Positions 38,201-46,755 of a stretch of 64,000 bases of DNA are shown piece by piece (the first letter of the stretch is position 1; the number at the start of each line of letters is the position of its first letter). The notes beneath the pieces were generated by a model that worked only from the letters and a program-made list of their open reading frames with translations, was not told the DNA's origin and made no database searches. The position numbers were made by a program, and so were the translations under genes. Origin of the DNA: Photobacterium atrarenae (GTDB lineage Bacteria; Pseudomonadota; Gammaproteobacteria; Enterobacterales; Vibrionaceae); contig NZ_CP101509.1 in assembly GCF_024380015.1 (NCBI RefSeq), positions 1,364,001 to 1,428,000 of the forward strand. Direction: 5' to 3'.

Positions 38201-38472
38201 TGCTGAAACAAGCTTACAGTGATGGGGAACTACGGCAACTGGCTGAAATTGCACACAAGCTGAAATCATCTTCTCGCTCGGTCGGAGCGCTGCAATTGGG
38301 GGAACTGTGTGCAGCGTTGGAGAATAACGGCATCAAAGGAGATAGCGCTGCTGTGGCATCATTGTTGCCGCACCTGGAGCGCGTGTTGGCGAGTACAGAA
38401 GCTGCCGTGAACAACTTTCTTGCCAGCGAAGCGGAAAAATTAGGAGAAGCTTATGGCCATCATGCTAATTGA
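35224..38472 (+). CDS. CHASE-domain hybrid sensor histidine kinase
   Basis: This 1082-residue membrane sensor starts at GTG 35224 (AAGGAT upstream). Order: membrane helix (10-30), extracytoplasmic CHASE domain (about 45-240), second helix (310-330), coiled coil, HisKA with MSHEIRTPMNG (His about 429), HATPase with FGGTGLGLAIC (about 608), a degenerate receiver-like stretch (660-800), a true receiver with TDLHMPEMDG (Asp about 865), and an Hpt domain with IAHKLKSSS (His about 1010). The chain allows a multi-step phosphorelay. It overlaps the EAL regulator gene by 20 bp, strongly suggesting that protein is its target. Confidence 0.93.
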   Translation: MQEVGRSRTIPWIVLLSSLAVTAVAWQLATAYVKRDANQRFQNETQEVTAHIKNRMAVHEQVLLGGVALFAASERVERLEWQSYVRKLRLGMHYPGIHGIGFAVPVTASAKDAHLQQIREEGLSNYRIIPEGERDTYTPTVFIEPLDELNYQYYGFDMQMLPAQQTALIKARDSATPMLSGKVEWTDPITEEIQPGFVLYMPVYDTETPPATIEARRQTFIGYVFSPFRAGSLLQGLLGQNTGVHFQLFDGKSSHPEQLLYDGGQVLPGDNQSELAAFQSTTVIYIAGHPWTLIFSSTPAFESTIDFSLSWIILVVGGLLSALLFVMSRMLIGSYLTTERLNREVQAREKAEGSLRDLNLQLEVRVDERTRQLKLMNEEIAREREQLAQRVSERTASLRATNDKLELAREEAEQASQAKSAFLAAMSHEIRTPMNGVIGMLEVLSHSELDARRQDEIKTIRDSAFSLLSLIDDILDFSKIEAGRLDLEQIPVAIEEIVEEVCTALMPLAERQGGSLYLFVDPRVPSWVNADPTRLRQIFYNLIGNAVKFSGGRKEVAGRVWVRVEMGEGEPERLIVRVIDNGIGMSVSDQGQLFESFSQAESSTTRRFGGTGLGLAICKRLVALMTGDIQVESRPGQGAKFTVTLPVQPALGARLFSPPDLSGIYGILVTSPELQVDDLALYLHLAGGRVQIVSCEAEALRVAQGLTDRVVVIAAGEKAVMNALRLPEDAEAQQESNDAHLYHLVLAEGGLHSLQRLASNRVMISGHAMRRRDFLNAVAVAAGVISAEVNGETAGRTLPHPAPAPSVAQARAEQRLILVAEDDEINQKVILKQLNLLGYAAEVAVNGKLALQQWQIGQYALLLTDLHMPEMDGYQLTQAVRETESAGTRVPIIALTANALKGEKKRALEAGMDDFLTKPVQLETLERVLEQWLCRPDAELSEHSQPDAEIAVSDSGDGVFELSRLETLVGQDPVVIGDFLRDYLSVMKAQEKLLKQAYSDGELRQLAEIAHKLKSSSRSVGALQLGELCAALENNGIKGDSAAVASLLPHLERVLASTEAAVNNFLASEAEKLGEAYGHHAN

Positions 38473-39658
38473 CGACGAGTCATTTTCTTTAAAGTTAATT
38501 GCGCACCAGTTATCGGAGCTGGTCAGCGATGCGCTGATCCTGCATGAAAATGCTGTCGATGCATTGCAAGAACTTGAGCAAGATCCGACGCGAGTGGATC
38601 TGCTGTTCTGTGACTTACGGATGCCGCAAATGGACGGTATTGAGCTTGTCCGCAACCTGGCCCGCATTGGTTTTCAAGGTGGAGTGGTGCTGATGAGTGG
38701 CCAGGAGCGCGCGATCCTGAAAGGGGCACGAGCATTTGCTCAAGCCAATCAGCTCAATGTGCTGGAGGGGCTGCAGAAACCAATCACTGCTTCCCAAATT
38801 AAAACGATTATTGCGAAGCGGCCGACGCTCAATACCGTGAGTTATGTTGACATCCCATTTGAATGCGACGCAGAAGAATTGCACCGGGCGATTCAGCAAG
38901 GGCAGCTCATCAATTACTATCAGCCGCAGGTGGATGTCAGAACTGGTGAGGTTCTGGGAGTCGAAGCCCTGGCACGTTGGCTGCATCCGGAGCACGGCCT
39001 GATAGCGCCTGAGCGGTTTGTGCCGCTGGCGGAAGAGTGCGGCCTGATTGGCGAGCTGACGGTGATTGTGCTGGCACAAGCACTGGAGCTGATGCAAAGC
39101 TGGCATGAGGATGATGTTCGACTGACGATGGCCGTGAATGTGTCGATGGAAAGCCTGACCTCACTGGCGTTTCCGGATTGGCTTCAGGAGGTCGCCGATG
39201 ATTTTGGCGTTCCCTTGCCGGGTTTGGTCCTCGAAGTCACGGAGAGTCGTCTGGTGAAAGATCGCCTGGCGGCTTTAGATATTCTCACCCGCTTGCGGAT
39301 CAAAGGTGTTGTGCTGTCGATTGATGACTTTGGAACCGGGCATTCCTCGTTGGCACAATTACGCGATACGCCGTTTAATGAACTGAAAATCGATAGAGGA
39401 TTCGTGCATGACGCCCATGCGGACCCATCGCTGCGGGCTATTTTCGAAGCCAGTGTCAATATGGCGCGGCAGCTGGGAATACGCACGGTTGCTGAAGGGG
39501 TCGAAACAGTTGAGGACTGGACATTCCTGCGGACCACGGCTTGCGATGTTGCACAAGGGTACTATATTGCAGAGCCGATGCCACTGACAGCGTTGGTTGC
39601 CTGGATGGAGAAGTGGCAAAGTAATCGTCTGTCTCTGATGGAATCTTCACAGCCGTGA
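38453..39658 (+). CDS. Response regulator with EAL (cyclic-di-GMP phosphodiesterase) domain
   Basis: A 401-residue protein with an N-terminal receiver (phospho-acceptor Asp54 in FCDLRMPQMDG, Lys in LQKPI) and a C-terminal EAL domain. The EAL shows EALARW, NVS, LEVTESRL, IDDFGTGHSS, KIDRGFV and AEGVET, so all metal- and substrate-binding residues look intact and it should hydrolyse cyclic-di-GMP. The gene overlaps the CHASE kinase, as in VieS/VieA-type systems of Vibrio. No DNA-binding domain is present, unlike VieA. Confidence 0.92.
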   Translation: MAIMLIDDESFSLKLIAHQLSELVSDALILHENAVDALQELEQDPTRVDLLFCDLRMPQMDGIELVRNLARIGFQGGVVLMSGQERAILKGARAFAQANQLNVLEGLQKPITASQIKTIIAKRPTLNTVSYVDIPFECDAEELHRAIQQGQLINYYQPQVDVRTGEVLGVEALARWLHPEHGLIAPERFVPLAEECGLIGELTVIVLAQALELMQSWHEDDVRLTMAVNVSMESLTSLAFPDWLQEVADDFGVPLPGLVLEVTESRLVKDRLAALDILTRLRIKGVVLSIDDFGTGHSSLAQLRDTPFNELKIDRGFVHDAHADPSLRAIFEASVNMARQLGIRTVAEGVETVEDWTFLRTTACDVAQGYYIAEPMPLTALVAWMEKWQSNRLSLMESSQP

Positions 39659-40124
39659 GTGTTCGTTGGGGTCATTGTGAGCGATGCTGGAAGTTTGCTT
39701 GAGCTCGTCCAGCGTCAGCCGGGCCCGGGCAGTTTTTTCCCGGGGGCGGTCCCGGCCGAAGTGAAAAATAATTTGATCGAAATCACATTGCGTCAGTGAT
39801 TATTTTTCAACCACCTTTTCGTCAGCTATTCATCATTTATATGTAACCTAGTGCACTTACATTTCGATTTGACTTACATGGCAGGTCTGCGCAATAGGGA
39901 AATGATTGCCAGTCATATATCAGATGTGCTGTCGAACGCCTCCCTCTGCTTTTATCTCTGACTGACTTTGAATATGCCGGTAAATACTTTCGGCTGATTC
40001 AACCGGGTTGGTGTAGCGCGGCAACGACAAGTTGGCAGCATTGTACAGGCATGATCAACAATGCTTTGACCCTCAGAGTGAAACCAGCCCCGGAGTACAG
40101 TAAGGCGCTGGAAGGGAGTATGCG
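39659..40124. other. Intergenic region between EAL regulator and chemoreceptor
   Basis: About 466 bp. A GC-rich inverted structure at roughly 39717-39757 (nested CCCGGG repeats flanking a T6 run) may be a weak terminator. The rest probably holds the chemoreceptor promoter. No ORF is supported. Confidence 0.4.
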
Positions 40125-41762
40125 ATGAACAGTTCATTGTCTCATATGACGATTGCAACACGGGTTTGGTTGATCCTCGCGCTGTTTGCTGTCGGCCTGG
40201 TGATGAATACGGTGCTCAATGCCAGCAAAACGCGCGAACATATGCGTGAAAACTATGAGCGGGGCGTCGTGACCTTGGTCGAAAGTGCTGTTGGTGTTGT
40301 CAGCTATTACCATGGTTTAAGTTTGAGCGGGGGAATGACTGAACAGGCCGCGCAACAGGCAGCTATAGAAGCGGTCTCAGCGATGCGGTTTGATCAAGGC
40401 AACTATATTTTTATCGGTGATGCGAGCGGCGTTCAGTTGGTCAGCGGTGTGCAGGCGTTGGTCGGTAAAAATACGATGGGCCTGAAAGATGCCAACGGGG
40501 TCGCGTTCGTCCGCGAACTCTATCAGCAAGGTGCCAGCGGCGGCGGGTTTGTCGATTACTTGTGGCCGAGCAGGGAAGACAAGGCGCGCTTGGAGCCCAA
40601 AACCAGCTATGCCTTCACATTCTCGCCTTGGGGGTGGCTAATTGGCAGCGGGATGAATATGGAAGCATTGCAGGCGGATATCAGGCGCTCTGAAACGATT
40701 GCGATGTTCAATGCGATGATGATCTCGGGCGGCTTGTCGGTCATCATTATTTTCTTCATCCGATCAATTACGAAGCCATTGGGGCAAACGGTCCAGGCGA
40801 TGCGGGATTTGTCGCGCGGAGAAGGCGATCTGACGCAACGGCTGGCGGAAGACGGGCCAAGCGAGCTGGTCGCCCTGGCACGTTATTTCAACCAGTTTGT
40901 CGGCACTATTCAGAACATTATGCAGAACATTAGTGTTGCAGGTTCGCAAGTTTCGGCGGCGGCCAATCAAATGTCGGCTTCGACTGCAATTGTGGATGAG
41001 AGCCTGTCACAGCAACAAAATGATGTTGAGCAACTGGCTGCGGCGATGACGCAAATGTTGGCAACGGTCGAAGAAGTCGCCGGCCGGACTGTGGAGGCCA
41101 ATGATTCGAGCATTGCGGCGGCAAAACGAACGGAAGAGAGCAAGGCCATCGTTCATGAGAACATCGCTGAAGCGAATTTGTTGGCTGAAAATATCAGCAG
41201 TGCGAGTACCGTGGTCGATCAGTTGGCGGCGGACAGTCGTAATGTGGATAAGGTGCTGGAGGTGATCCGCGGGATTGCGGAGCAAACCAACCTGCTGGCC
41301 CTCAATGCGGCCATTGAAGCGGCTCGGGCGGGAGAGGCAGGCCGGGGATTTGCTGTTGTTGCTGATGAGGTCAGAACCTTGTCACAGCGGACTCAGGAAT
41401 CCACCGTTGAAATTCAGAACATTGTTGAAAAGCTGCAAATTGGTGCTGAGAATGCTGTTCAGGTGATGAGCCAGGGGCGCGAGAAAGCCCAGAATGCATC
41501 CCGTATCTCCGCCACGGCTGGGGAGGTGTTAATTGAGATCCATCGGGAGGTGGACGTGATCCAGGCGATGAATCAACATATAGCCACCGCGACCGAGGAG
41601 CAAAGCCTGACAGTCAATGATATCAATCGAAATGTGGTGAGTTTGAAGGATATGTCGATGTCCGTGTCTCAGGAGTCATCGCAAACAGCCTCTGCCAGTG
41701 AGGAGCTGAGCCGGGTTTCGGATAACTTGATGGGGATGATTAACCGCTTCAAAGTCGGCTAG
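40125..41762 (+). CDS. Methyl-accepting chemotaxis protein, sCache type
   Basis: A 545-residue chemoreceptor. An N-terminal helix ([18 protein letters not shown]) is followed by a periplasmic single Cache-like domain ([23 protein letters not shown]), a second helix near 195-215, a HAMP domain and a long signalling coiled coil. The tip has [23 protein letters not shown] and [11 protein letters not shown], the CheA/CheW-binding hairpin. Ligand unknown; sCache_2 domains often bind carboxylates. It stands alone without che genes. Confidence 0.92.
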   Translation: MNSSLSHMTIATRVWLILALFAVGLVMNTVLNASKTREHMRENYERGVVTLVESAVGVVSYYHGLSLSGGMTEQAAQQAAIEAVSAMRFDQGNYIFIGDASGVQLVSGVQALVGKNTMGLKDANGVAFVRELYQQGASGGGFVDYLWPSREDKARLEPKTSYAFTFSPWGWLIGSGMNMEALQADIRRSETIAMFNAMMISGGLSVIIIFFIRSITKPLGQTVQAMRDLSRGEGDLTQRLAEDGPSELVALARYFNQFVGTIQNIMQNISVAGSQVSAAANQMSASTAIVDESLSQQQNDVEQLAAAMTQMLATVEEVAGRTVEANDSSIAAAKRTEESKAIVHENIAEANLLAENISSASTVVDQLAADSRNVDKVLEVIRGIAEQTNLLALNAAIEAARAGEAGRGFAVVADEVRTLSQRTQESTVEIQNIVEKLQIGAENAVQVMSQGREKAQNASRISATAGEVLIEIHREVDVIQAMNQHIATATEEQSLTVNDINRNVVSLKDMSMSVSQESSQTASASEELSRVSDNLMGMINRFKVG

Positions 41763-41920
41763 TTTGCTTTGAACCTGCCGGAGGTGGCGCTAAAAATGGT
41801 GTCTGCGTTCAAGAATAATCCCGCCATCATGCTGAACTTCGCCTATAGTGTTAAACGTAAGATTAAAACACATTTTGAAAACAACGGCTTATTGAAGTTC
41901 AGCTGAATAGGGAGAAGACA

Positions 41921-42505
41921 ATGCGCGTGATGTTGCATGGGTTACTGATGGTGATGTTACTCGGGGTTTGTCCGCAGGTCTGGGCAGGTTGGAAGCTGGA
42001 CAATCCCCGCTCAAATGTGAATTTTTTGTCGGTCAAAAATGACGCGATCATCGAACCTCACTATTTTCGAAATATAAGCGGTTCGGTTACCCGAGAAGGG
42101 GTGGTGAAGGTCATGATTGATCTCTCCAGCATTGATAGTCAGATTTCCATTCGTGATGAGCGAATGAAAAAAGAGCTGTTTGAGGTGGAGGGCTTCCCGC
42201 TTGCGACGCTGACCGCAAAGGTGGATCCGGCACTGCTAACGTCAATGTCTCCAGGCAAAACGCAGGCCTTTGAAACAGAATTTACCCTGGATTTACATGG
42301 TAAAACCCAGACGCTGAAAGCCAGGCTCCAAGCCACAGGCCTGGAAAATGGTGGGTTGCTGGTTTCAACAACCTGGCCGGTGATCCTTAGTTCAGAGCCT
42401 TTCGGGCTAGATAAAGGCATTGAGGTGCTAAAAAATATTGCAAACCTGAACTCGATCCTGCTGAGTGTGCCGGTCAATGCACAGCTGATGTTCGTAAAAT
42501 CATAG
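41921..42505 (+). CDS. YceI-family periplasmic protein
   Basis: A 194-residue protein with a signal peptide (cleavage near VWAGW). It has a lipocalin-like YceI domain: WKLDNPRSNVNFLSVKN, then INDLSSIDSQISIRDERMK-like helix-turn residues and LDLHGKTQTLKA. YceI proteins bind polyprenoid-type lipids such as ubiquinone precursors. ATG has GGGAGAAG upstream. A terminator follows. Confidence 0.9.
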   Translation: MRVMLHGLLMVMLLGVCPQVWAGWKLDNPRSNVNFLSVKNDAIIEPHYFRNISGSVTREGVVKVMIDLSSIDSQISIRDERMKKELFEVEGFPLATLTAKVDPALLTSMSPGKTQAFETEFTLDLHGKTQTLKARLQATGLENGGLLVSTTWPVILSSEPFGLDKGIEVLKNIANLNSILLSVPVNAQLMFVKS

Positions 42506-42545
42506 CTTCCCGTGATTGTTCATATAATTCAGTGTATTGACTCAT

Positions 42546-42575
42546 AAAGCTGGCTGTTGCCAGCTTTATTTCTTT
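42546..42575 (+). terminator. Rho-independent terminator after the yceI-type gene
   Basis: AAAGCTGGC pairs with GCCAGCTTT around TGTT, followed by ATTTCTTT. Confidence 0.8.
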
Positions 42576-42747
42576 GCCCGGAACCATTATTCTGTATGCG
42601 CTGCTGAAGCGAGAAAGCACCTGGCGTTGATTGTGGACCAGAATGAGGTACGGTGTCAGCGTTGATGAGGTATGCCGATCTGATCCAATCAATTGCATTT
42701 ATTGTGTTCAGCAGGTTGCGCATAATCACTGGACAGAAGGAACATGG

Positions 42748-43365
42748 ATGAAGACAGTTAGCTTTCAACAAACTCAAGTTGTACCCGGAAAAATTGTTTG
42801 TATTGGCCGTAACTATGTGGCGCATGTGCATGAGCTGGGCAATGAAATCCCGGATGAGATGGTTATTTTTAATAAGCCAAACTCAGCGATCGCCGACACC
42901 TTGTCAGCGACGCACAATGGTGATGTGCTGCATTATGAAGGTGAGATTGCCTATCTTTTTCAGGGGGGCCGTTTTGTTGCCGCTGCATTTGGCCTCGACT
43001 TGACCAAGCGTGATGTGCAGAGCGCGCTCAAAGCCAAATCATTACCCTGGGAACGCAGTAAAGCCTTCAATGGTGCAGCGGTGTTTAGTGAATTCGTTCC
43101 GCTCCCGGAGGACGGGGCGCTGTTGGGGCTGACGCTGGATATCGATGGTAAGCGGGTCCAGCAGGGAGATACTTCTTTGATGATGTACAAGCCGGAGCAG
43201 ATTCTGGCTGAAATCCAAAGCTTCATGCAACTCAATGATGGCGATGTGGTCATGACTGGGACGCCGGCCGGCGTAGGCCAAGTACGCGAGGGTGCCCTGT
43301 TCAACGGAGCACTGGTGGCCGACGGACAACCCCTGCTCAGCCATCAGTGGGAAGCACAGCCTTAA
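42748..43365 (+). CDS. Fumarylacetoacetate hydrolase family protein
   Basis: A 205-residue protein with the FAH fold: GKIVCIGRNYVAHVHELGNEIP at the start, the metal ligands in HYEGEIAYLF, and TPAGVGQV near the end. Length and these motifs match YcgM/FAHD1-type proteins, which act as acylpyruvate hydrolase, oxaloacetate decarboxylase or oxaloacetate tautomerase; the exact reaction is open. ATG 42748 follows AGAAGGAA. The longer frame to 42631 is leader. Confidence 0.88.
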   Translation: MKTVSFQQTQVVPGKIVCIGRNYVAHVHELGNEIPDEMVIFNKPNSAIADTLSATHNGDVLHYEGEIAYLFQGGRFVAAAFGLDLTKRDVQSALKAKSLPWERSKAFNGAAVFSEFVPLPEDGALLGLTLDIDGKRVQQGDTSLMMYKPEQILAEIQSFMQLNDGDVVMTGTPAGVGQVREGALFNGALVADGQPLLSHQWEAQP

Positions 43366-43441
43366 TGGGTATGACGGGTGTCCCTTCGCTTGAATCTGAG
43401 TGGCATTTCAGCGATCCTGAAGCGGTTGTGAGGAGAGCACC

Positions 43442-43660
43442 ATGTTTCAAAAAGAGCATCTCATCAAGCTGACAAATGTTAAAATGCCGTTTGGGAAATA
43501 CAGCGGCCGGGTTCTGATAGATCTCCCGGAGGAGTACCTGCTTTGGTTTCGGAAACAAGGGTTTCCGGAAGGTGAGTTAGGCACGCTGATGGCCCTGGCT
43601 CTGGAGTTCAAGATTGAAGGGCTTGAGTCGGTCATCCGACCGTTAAAACAGGATGATTAA
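43442..43660 (+). CDS. DUF3820 family protein
   Basis: A 72-residue protein with the family core MPFGKYSGRVLIDLPEEYLLW and FPEGELG. Pfam calls this family a putative quorum-sensing-regulated virulence factor after one member, but no biochemical role is shown. It lies 76 bp after the FAH-type gene and is followed by a terminator. Confidence 0.85.
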   Translation: MFQKEHLIKLTNVKMPFGKYSGRVLIDLPEEYLLWFRKQGFPEGELGTLMALALEFKIEGLESVIRPLKQDD

Positions 43661-43691
43661 TCCGTGACGAGAAGTGTGTGAAGATGAGACG

Positions 43692-43716
43692 GGGGAAGCC
43701 ATGGGCTTCCCCGTTT
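43692..43716 (+). terminator. Rho-independent terminator
   Basis: GGGGAAGCC pairs with GGCTTCCCC around AT, followed by GTTTTG. It lies between the convergent DUF3820 and DUF3010 genes. Confidence 0.8.
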
Positions 43717-43735
43717 TGTGAGCGCTCAATCGCAT

Positions 43736-44158
43736 TTATTTGCTCAGGTAGGCATAACCGGTGGTAAAGGCAGCTTCCTGGAACTGGCGCAGGCCGGTGG
43801 CACGGAAATCGATGGACAGCGGATTGCGTTTTAATTTTTGCTTGATTTCGCTGCTGGTGATGAAATCCACCTCGATGCCGTCAATGAGCTGAATGGCAGC
43901 TTCCAGTTTAAAGCCAACCGCACTGCCGGCAAATTTACCCCGAGTTTCACGCGTACGGATCACAACACGATCGACCTGATAGTCTTGCAGCAGCTTTTTG
44001 AAAGCGAATTGGAAATCTTTCATCTGCACGTTGTCGAGCGAATCTTGCATCACGAACTTTTGTGTTCGGCAATCCGGCAGATCAAACATGCCATTCGATT
44101 GCGACAGTAGACAAATAACAGCTTCGTTGCTTCTCAGCTCCACAGCACAAATTTTCAT
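43736..44158 (-). CDS. DUF3010 family protein
   Basis: A 140-residue soluble protein, MKICAVELRSNEAVICLL at the start and VDRVVIRTRETRGKFAGSAVG in the middle, as in the DUF3010 family of marine gammaproteobacteria. The strand order and the acidic start recall an RNase H-like fold, which is only an inference. ATG 44158 has AGGTG upstream; the frame continues to 44458 but the extra residues are unlike the family. Confidence 0.82.
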   Translation of the reverse strand: MKICAVELRSNEAVICLLSQSNGMFDLPDCRTQKFVMQDSLDNVQMKDFQFAFKKLLQDYQVDRVVIRTRETRGKFAGSAVGFKLEAAIQLIDGIEVDFITSSEIKQKLKRNPLSIDFRATGLRQFQEAAFTTGYAYLSK

Positions 44159-44364
44159 ATCAACACCTAAATATTTTGTCAGCGGCTCATTGTAGGCGAT
44201 ACGCGAGCCGGTGTCAGTCTTTACTTCAGGGCTGGCGGGTCGAGTGTTGTGGGTTTGCGCTATCTGTTGGAGTGTGGCAACTGAACAGGTCATACTGTGT
44301 TGTTTTTCAAGGATAGTTCTACAGTTATACTGAGAAGGAAAAAAACGCTCGAGGGAGAACACAT

Positions 44365-44817
44365 ATGCATCTGAAATTACCACCACCGTTACTGATGCTG
44401 ATTGCTTTGGGGGGCATGTATGGGCTGTCTGAATACTGGCCGCTGTGGCGGTTTTCATTTTGGGGCCAGTCTGCCGTGGTTTTTTTGTTTTGCTTTATCG
44501 GTACACTGATTGGGTTGGCCGGTGTCGTTTCGTTTGCGAAAGTCCGGACAACGGTGGATCCACATCGACCGCGAAAAACCTCGGCGCTGGTGACCTCCGG
44601 GATCTATCGTTTTTCACGTAACCCCATGTACTTGGGACTGGTGCTGCTGTTGTTCGCCGCTTTTTTCTATTTCTCGGCACTCTCGGGCCTCATCATGATT
44701 CCTCTGTTCATTCTCTATATGAATAACTTTCAGATTCAACCCGAGGAAGGGGTGCTTGAAACCCTGTTCGGGGATGAATACCGTCGCTATTGTCAGAAAG
44801 TGCGGCGGTGGTGCTGA
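44365..44817 (+). CDS. Isoprenylcysteine carboxyl methyltransferase-like membrane protein
   Basis: A 150-residue protein with four or five membrane helices and the motif TSGIYRFSRNPMYLGLVLLL plus EEGVLETLFGDEYRRYC, the SAM-binding signature of the PEMT/ICMT family. Bacterial members methylate unknown lipids or small molecules. Divergent from the DUF3010 gene, start codons about 200 bp apart. Confidence 0.87.
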   Translation: MHLKLPPPLLMLIALGGMYGLSEYWPLWRFSFWGQSAVVFLFCFIGTLIGLAGVVSFAKVRTTVDPHRPRKTSALVTSGIYRFSRNPMYLGLVLLLFAAFFYFSALSGLIMIPLFILYMNNFQIQPEEGVLETLFGDEYRRYCQKVRRWC

Positions 44818-44858
44818 TTTTTTGCTTCGGGTGCATCAGCATGAGAGTGTTGTTTGAG

Positions 44859-44888
44859 CGCAGCCCTGCAAGTTCATTATGGGCTGCG
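44859..44888. terminator. Hairpin between convergent genes
   Basis: CGCAGCCC pairs with GGGCTGCG across a 14-nt loop, then TTTAACATT. It lies just beyond the methyltransferase gene and 2 bp from the stop of rof on the other strand. Confidence 0.6.
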
Positions 44889-44889
44889 T

Positions 44890-45153
44890 TTAACATTCAA
44901 TTGTGGAGAGTCGAGCACCGGGAGTAATTGCCGTCATTCGGCGGATCTGATCCAGCCGGATGGAAATGCGCTCTGATGGTGATACGTTAAGGAGTAACCA
45001 TTCAGATTTATCCGGTGTGACTTGCGTGTCGATACATTGCCCTTCAAGGGTACGTGAGTCCTTTAATAGCAGGCTGACTCGGTAATGGTACAGGCAGGCC
45101 AACTCAAAATAATCGTATAGGCTGCAATCAATCGGTTGGTAAGTATCCGCCAT
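44890..45153 (-). CDS. rof: Rho-binding antiterminator Rof (YaeO)
   Basis: An 87-residue protein matching Rof/YaeO: YQPIDCSLYDYFELACLYH at the start, then a small beta barrel (SLLLKDSRTLEG, ISIRLDQIRRM). Rof binds Rho and inhibits its termination activity. Length equals the family. It is a single gene transcribed away from the exported RelA/SpoT-fold gene's upstream neighbours. Confidence 0.88.
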   Translation of the reverse strand: MADTYQPIDCSLYDYFELACLYHYRVSLLLKDSRTLEGQCIDTQVTPDKSEWLLLNVSPSERISIRLDQIRRMTAITPGARLSTIEC

Positions 45154-45217
45154 TATTTTATCTTCCCGTAAGCAGGACTTGTCTAATCATCGCTTATTTT
45201 ACTTGTTTCAGCCAGCT

Positions 45218-46000
45218 TTAGCTGGCTAGAGCGCGGGGCTGTAAATACTGCTGCCAGGCTGTTTGGTACAGCTGCTGGGAGGATTGACGAAGCCGAGCAA
45301 TCTTCGCCTGCTCCAGTGGTGACAGGGCGCGGTTTTCTTCGAGTCCTCGGCGTTCTATCTGTTGGATGTGCTCATATAATTGGTGCTCGGGGCCGCTTTT
45401 GACTTCTGCAATCGCGGCAAGGTGGAATTGCACCTCGGCAACCAGCTGACTCTGGGGAAGACGAACCAGAACATTGAGGTCACGATACCCGGAAGGCGCC
45501 GGGGTCTTAAACCGGTTCTTTACCGAAACGATGGTCAGTTCCTGGCTAAGCTGCTCAAAGGCCTGTACCAAAGTTGGGATATCGTCAGCGATCAATGATC
45601 CCCGGGCTAAGTCCGTGATCCGACGACAGTCGCCTTGTAAATCTGTTGCGATTTTTTCTTTGGCACGGTGGGCTGACTTGATGTTCGCGATCAGCGGCTT
45701 GGTTGCGGTTGCTGCGCCGATGCGTTTCAAGACCCCGTCCAGCTCTTGTTGCGCCCCTCGTGCAGCCTGATAGAGGGGCGAAAAGGTTGGATAGGGTTGG
45801 CGGATCTCGGCAGCCTTCCAGCTGTCGATACTGTACAGACCGCTCAGGTTTTGCTGGAAAACCTGCTTATTGAAAAAGCTCCGATCAGAAGCCGTTTCCA
45901 GATCCGGCTCGGTAAAGCGCTGCTGCGCTGCGATCAGGGTATTGGGGCTGAGCAAACAAAACAGAAAAAAACCAGTACGAAACAGGGTTCTAGCATCCAT
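45218..46000 (-). CDS. Exported RelA/SpoT-fold protein
   Basis: A 260-residue protein with a signal peptide (FFLFCLLSPNTLIAA) followed by a domain like (p)ppGpp synthetases: an AHRAKEKIATDL helix with basic residues, RRITDLARGSLI (Asp130 at the Mg position), NRFKTPAPSGYRDLNVLV (the GYRSLH-like turn) and AEVQFHL (Glu189 at the catalytic position), then EHQLYEH. Key residues seem kept, so nucleotide pyrophosphokinase activity is possible, but the protein is sent out of the cytoplasm. ATG 46000 has GGAG upstream. It could be a secreted effector or a repurposed fold. No immunity partner is obvious. Confidence 0.75.
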   Translation of the reverse strand: MDARTLFRTGFFLFCLLSPNTLIAAQQRFTEPDLETASDRSFFNKQVFQQNLSGLYSIDSWKAAEIRQPYPTFSPLYQAARGAQQELDGVLKRIGAATATKPLIANIKSAHRAKEKIATDLQGDCRRITDLARGSLIADDIPTLVQAFEQLSQELTIVSVKNRFKTPAPSGYRDLNVLVRLPQSQLVAEVQFHLAAIAEVKSGPEHQLYEHIQQIERRGLEENRALSPLEQAKIARLRQSSQQLYQTAWQQYLQPRALAS

Positions 46001-46332
46001 TAAAGCAACTCCATTATGCTGAGTTTCAGCAGGGTACGTAAAAAGAGAGTTTGAAACCTCGCGGATTCAAAATGTGCCGTACCAAATTGTTTGGATGTGT
46101 ATGGTTCGCTAGTTAATTTTGTTTACTCGATGTGGGTTGAGCATAGCAAGTGAAACTGAACAGAAGATGAATCATGGTCGGTATAAGGTAGGTATTGGTG
46201 CCAGGCATGCTGATACATGGTTTGTGCCTGGCGGCGTAGCGCCGTCAGTGGCTGTTGTTTTGTTGGTTGACTGGCAGCCTGCGGGGGGAGAGTGCTACAC
46301 TGGCGCCGTTAGGGTTTTGAGGTGTGGATAGA
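46001..46332. other. Intergenic region with GC-rich hairpins
   Basis: About 330 bp. GCCAGGCA and TGCCTGGC (near 46200-46232) form an 8-bp hairpin, followed at once by GGCG-CGTAG-type dyads to about 46243. The right end holds the promoter and GAGGTG ribosome site of the next gene. No ORF is supported. Confidence 0.4.
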
Positions 46333-46671
46333 ATGGTACAGCAAGAATTATTGGTCACATTTGCGTTGATATGGCTCGGGTTGTCGGTGGGGAGCTTTAT
46401 GCTGTTTCAACGCGGGGAAGATGCGGCGCGTAAGCGTCGGTTGTGGCCTGCTTATACAATTTTCAGCAACACTGTGATTGGCGCTATGCTGATTTATATG
46501 CAGCCGCCGACGCTGATGCTGCTGGGGTTGCTGGCATTTATGGTGCCGTTAACCTGGCTGACAATTCGTGCGACAAAATTCTGCAGTCGTTGTGCCCGGG
46601 CGACCCGAACGCCTTTCTTTTTGAAACCGGCGACAAAATGTTCTCATTGCCAGAAGTCATTCAATGACTGA
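46333..46671 (+). CDS. Small membrane protein with zinc-ribbon tail
   Basis: A 112-residue protein with two or three membrane helices (LLVTFALIWLGLSVGSFML; TIFSNTVIGAMLIYM; LMLLGLLAFMVPLTW) and a C-terminal CSRC...CSHC zinc-ribbon-like pair. ATG 46333 has GAGGTG upstream. I do not recognise a named family. Confidence 0.72.
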   Translation: MVQQELLVTFALIWLGLSVGSFMLFQRGEDAARKRRLWPAYTIFSNTVIGAMLIYMQPPTLMLLGLLAFMVPLTWLTIRATKFCSRCARATRTPFFLKPATKCSHCQKSFND

Positions 46672-46755
46672 GTCGTCAGCTCAAAGGGGGCGGTCGTATT
46701 GGGCGAGAGCGGCGCATATTAGTCTCACCGACTTGAGCTGATCGCATTAAGGCCG

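Noticed and set aside
46119..46331. 70-codon plus-strand open frame
   Set aside because: No good start context, composition like spacer, and it covers the hairpins and promoter of the next gene.
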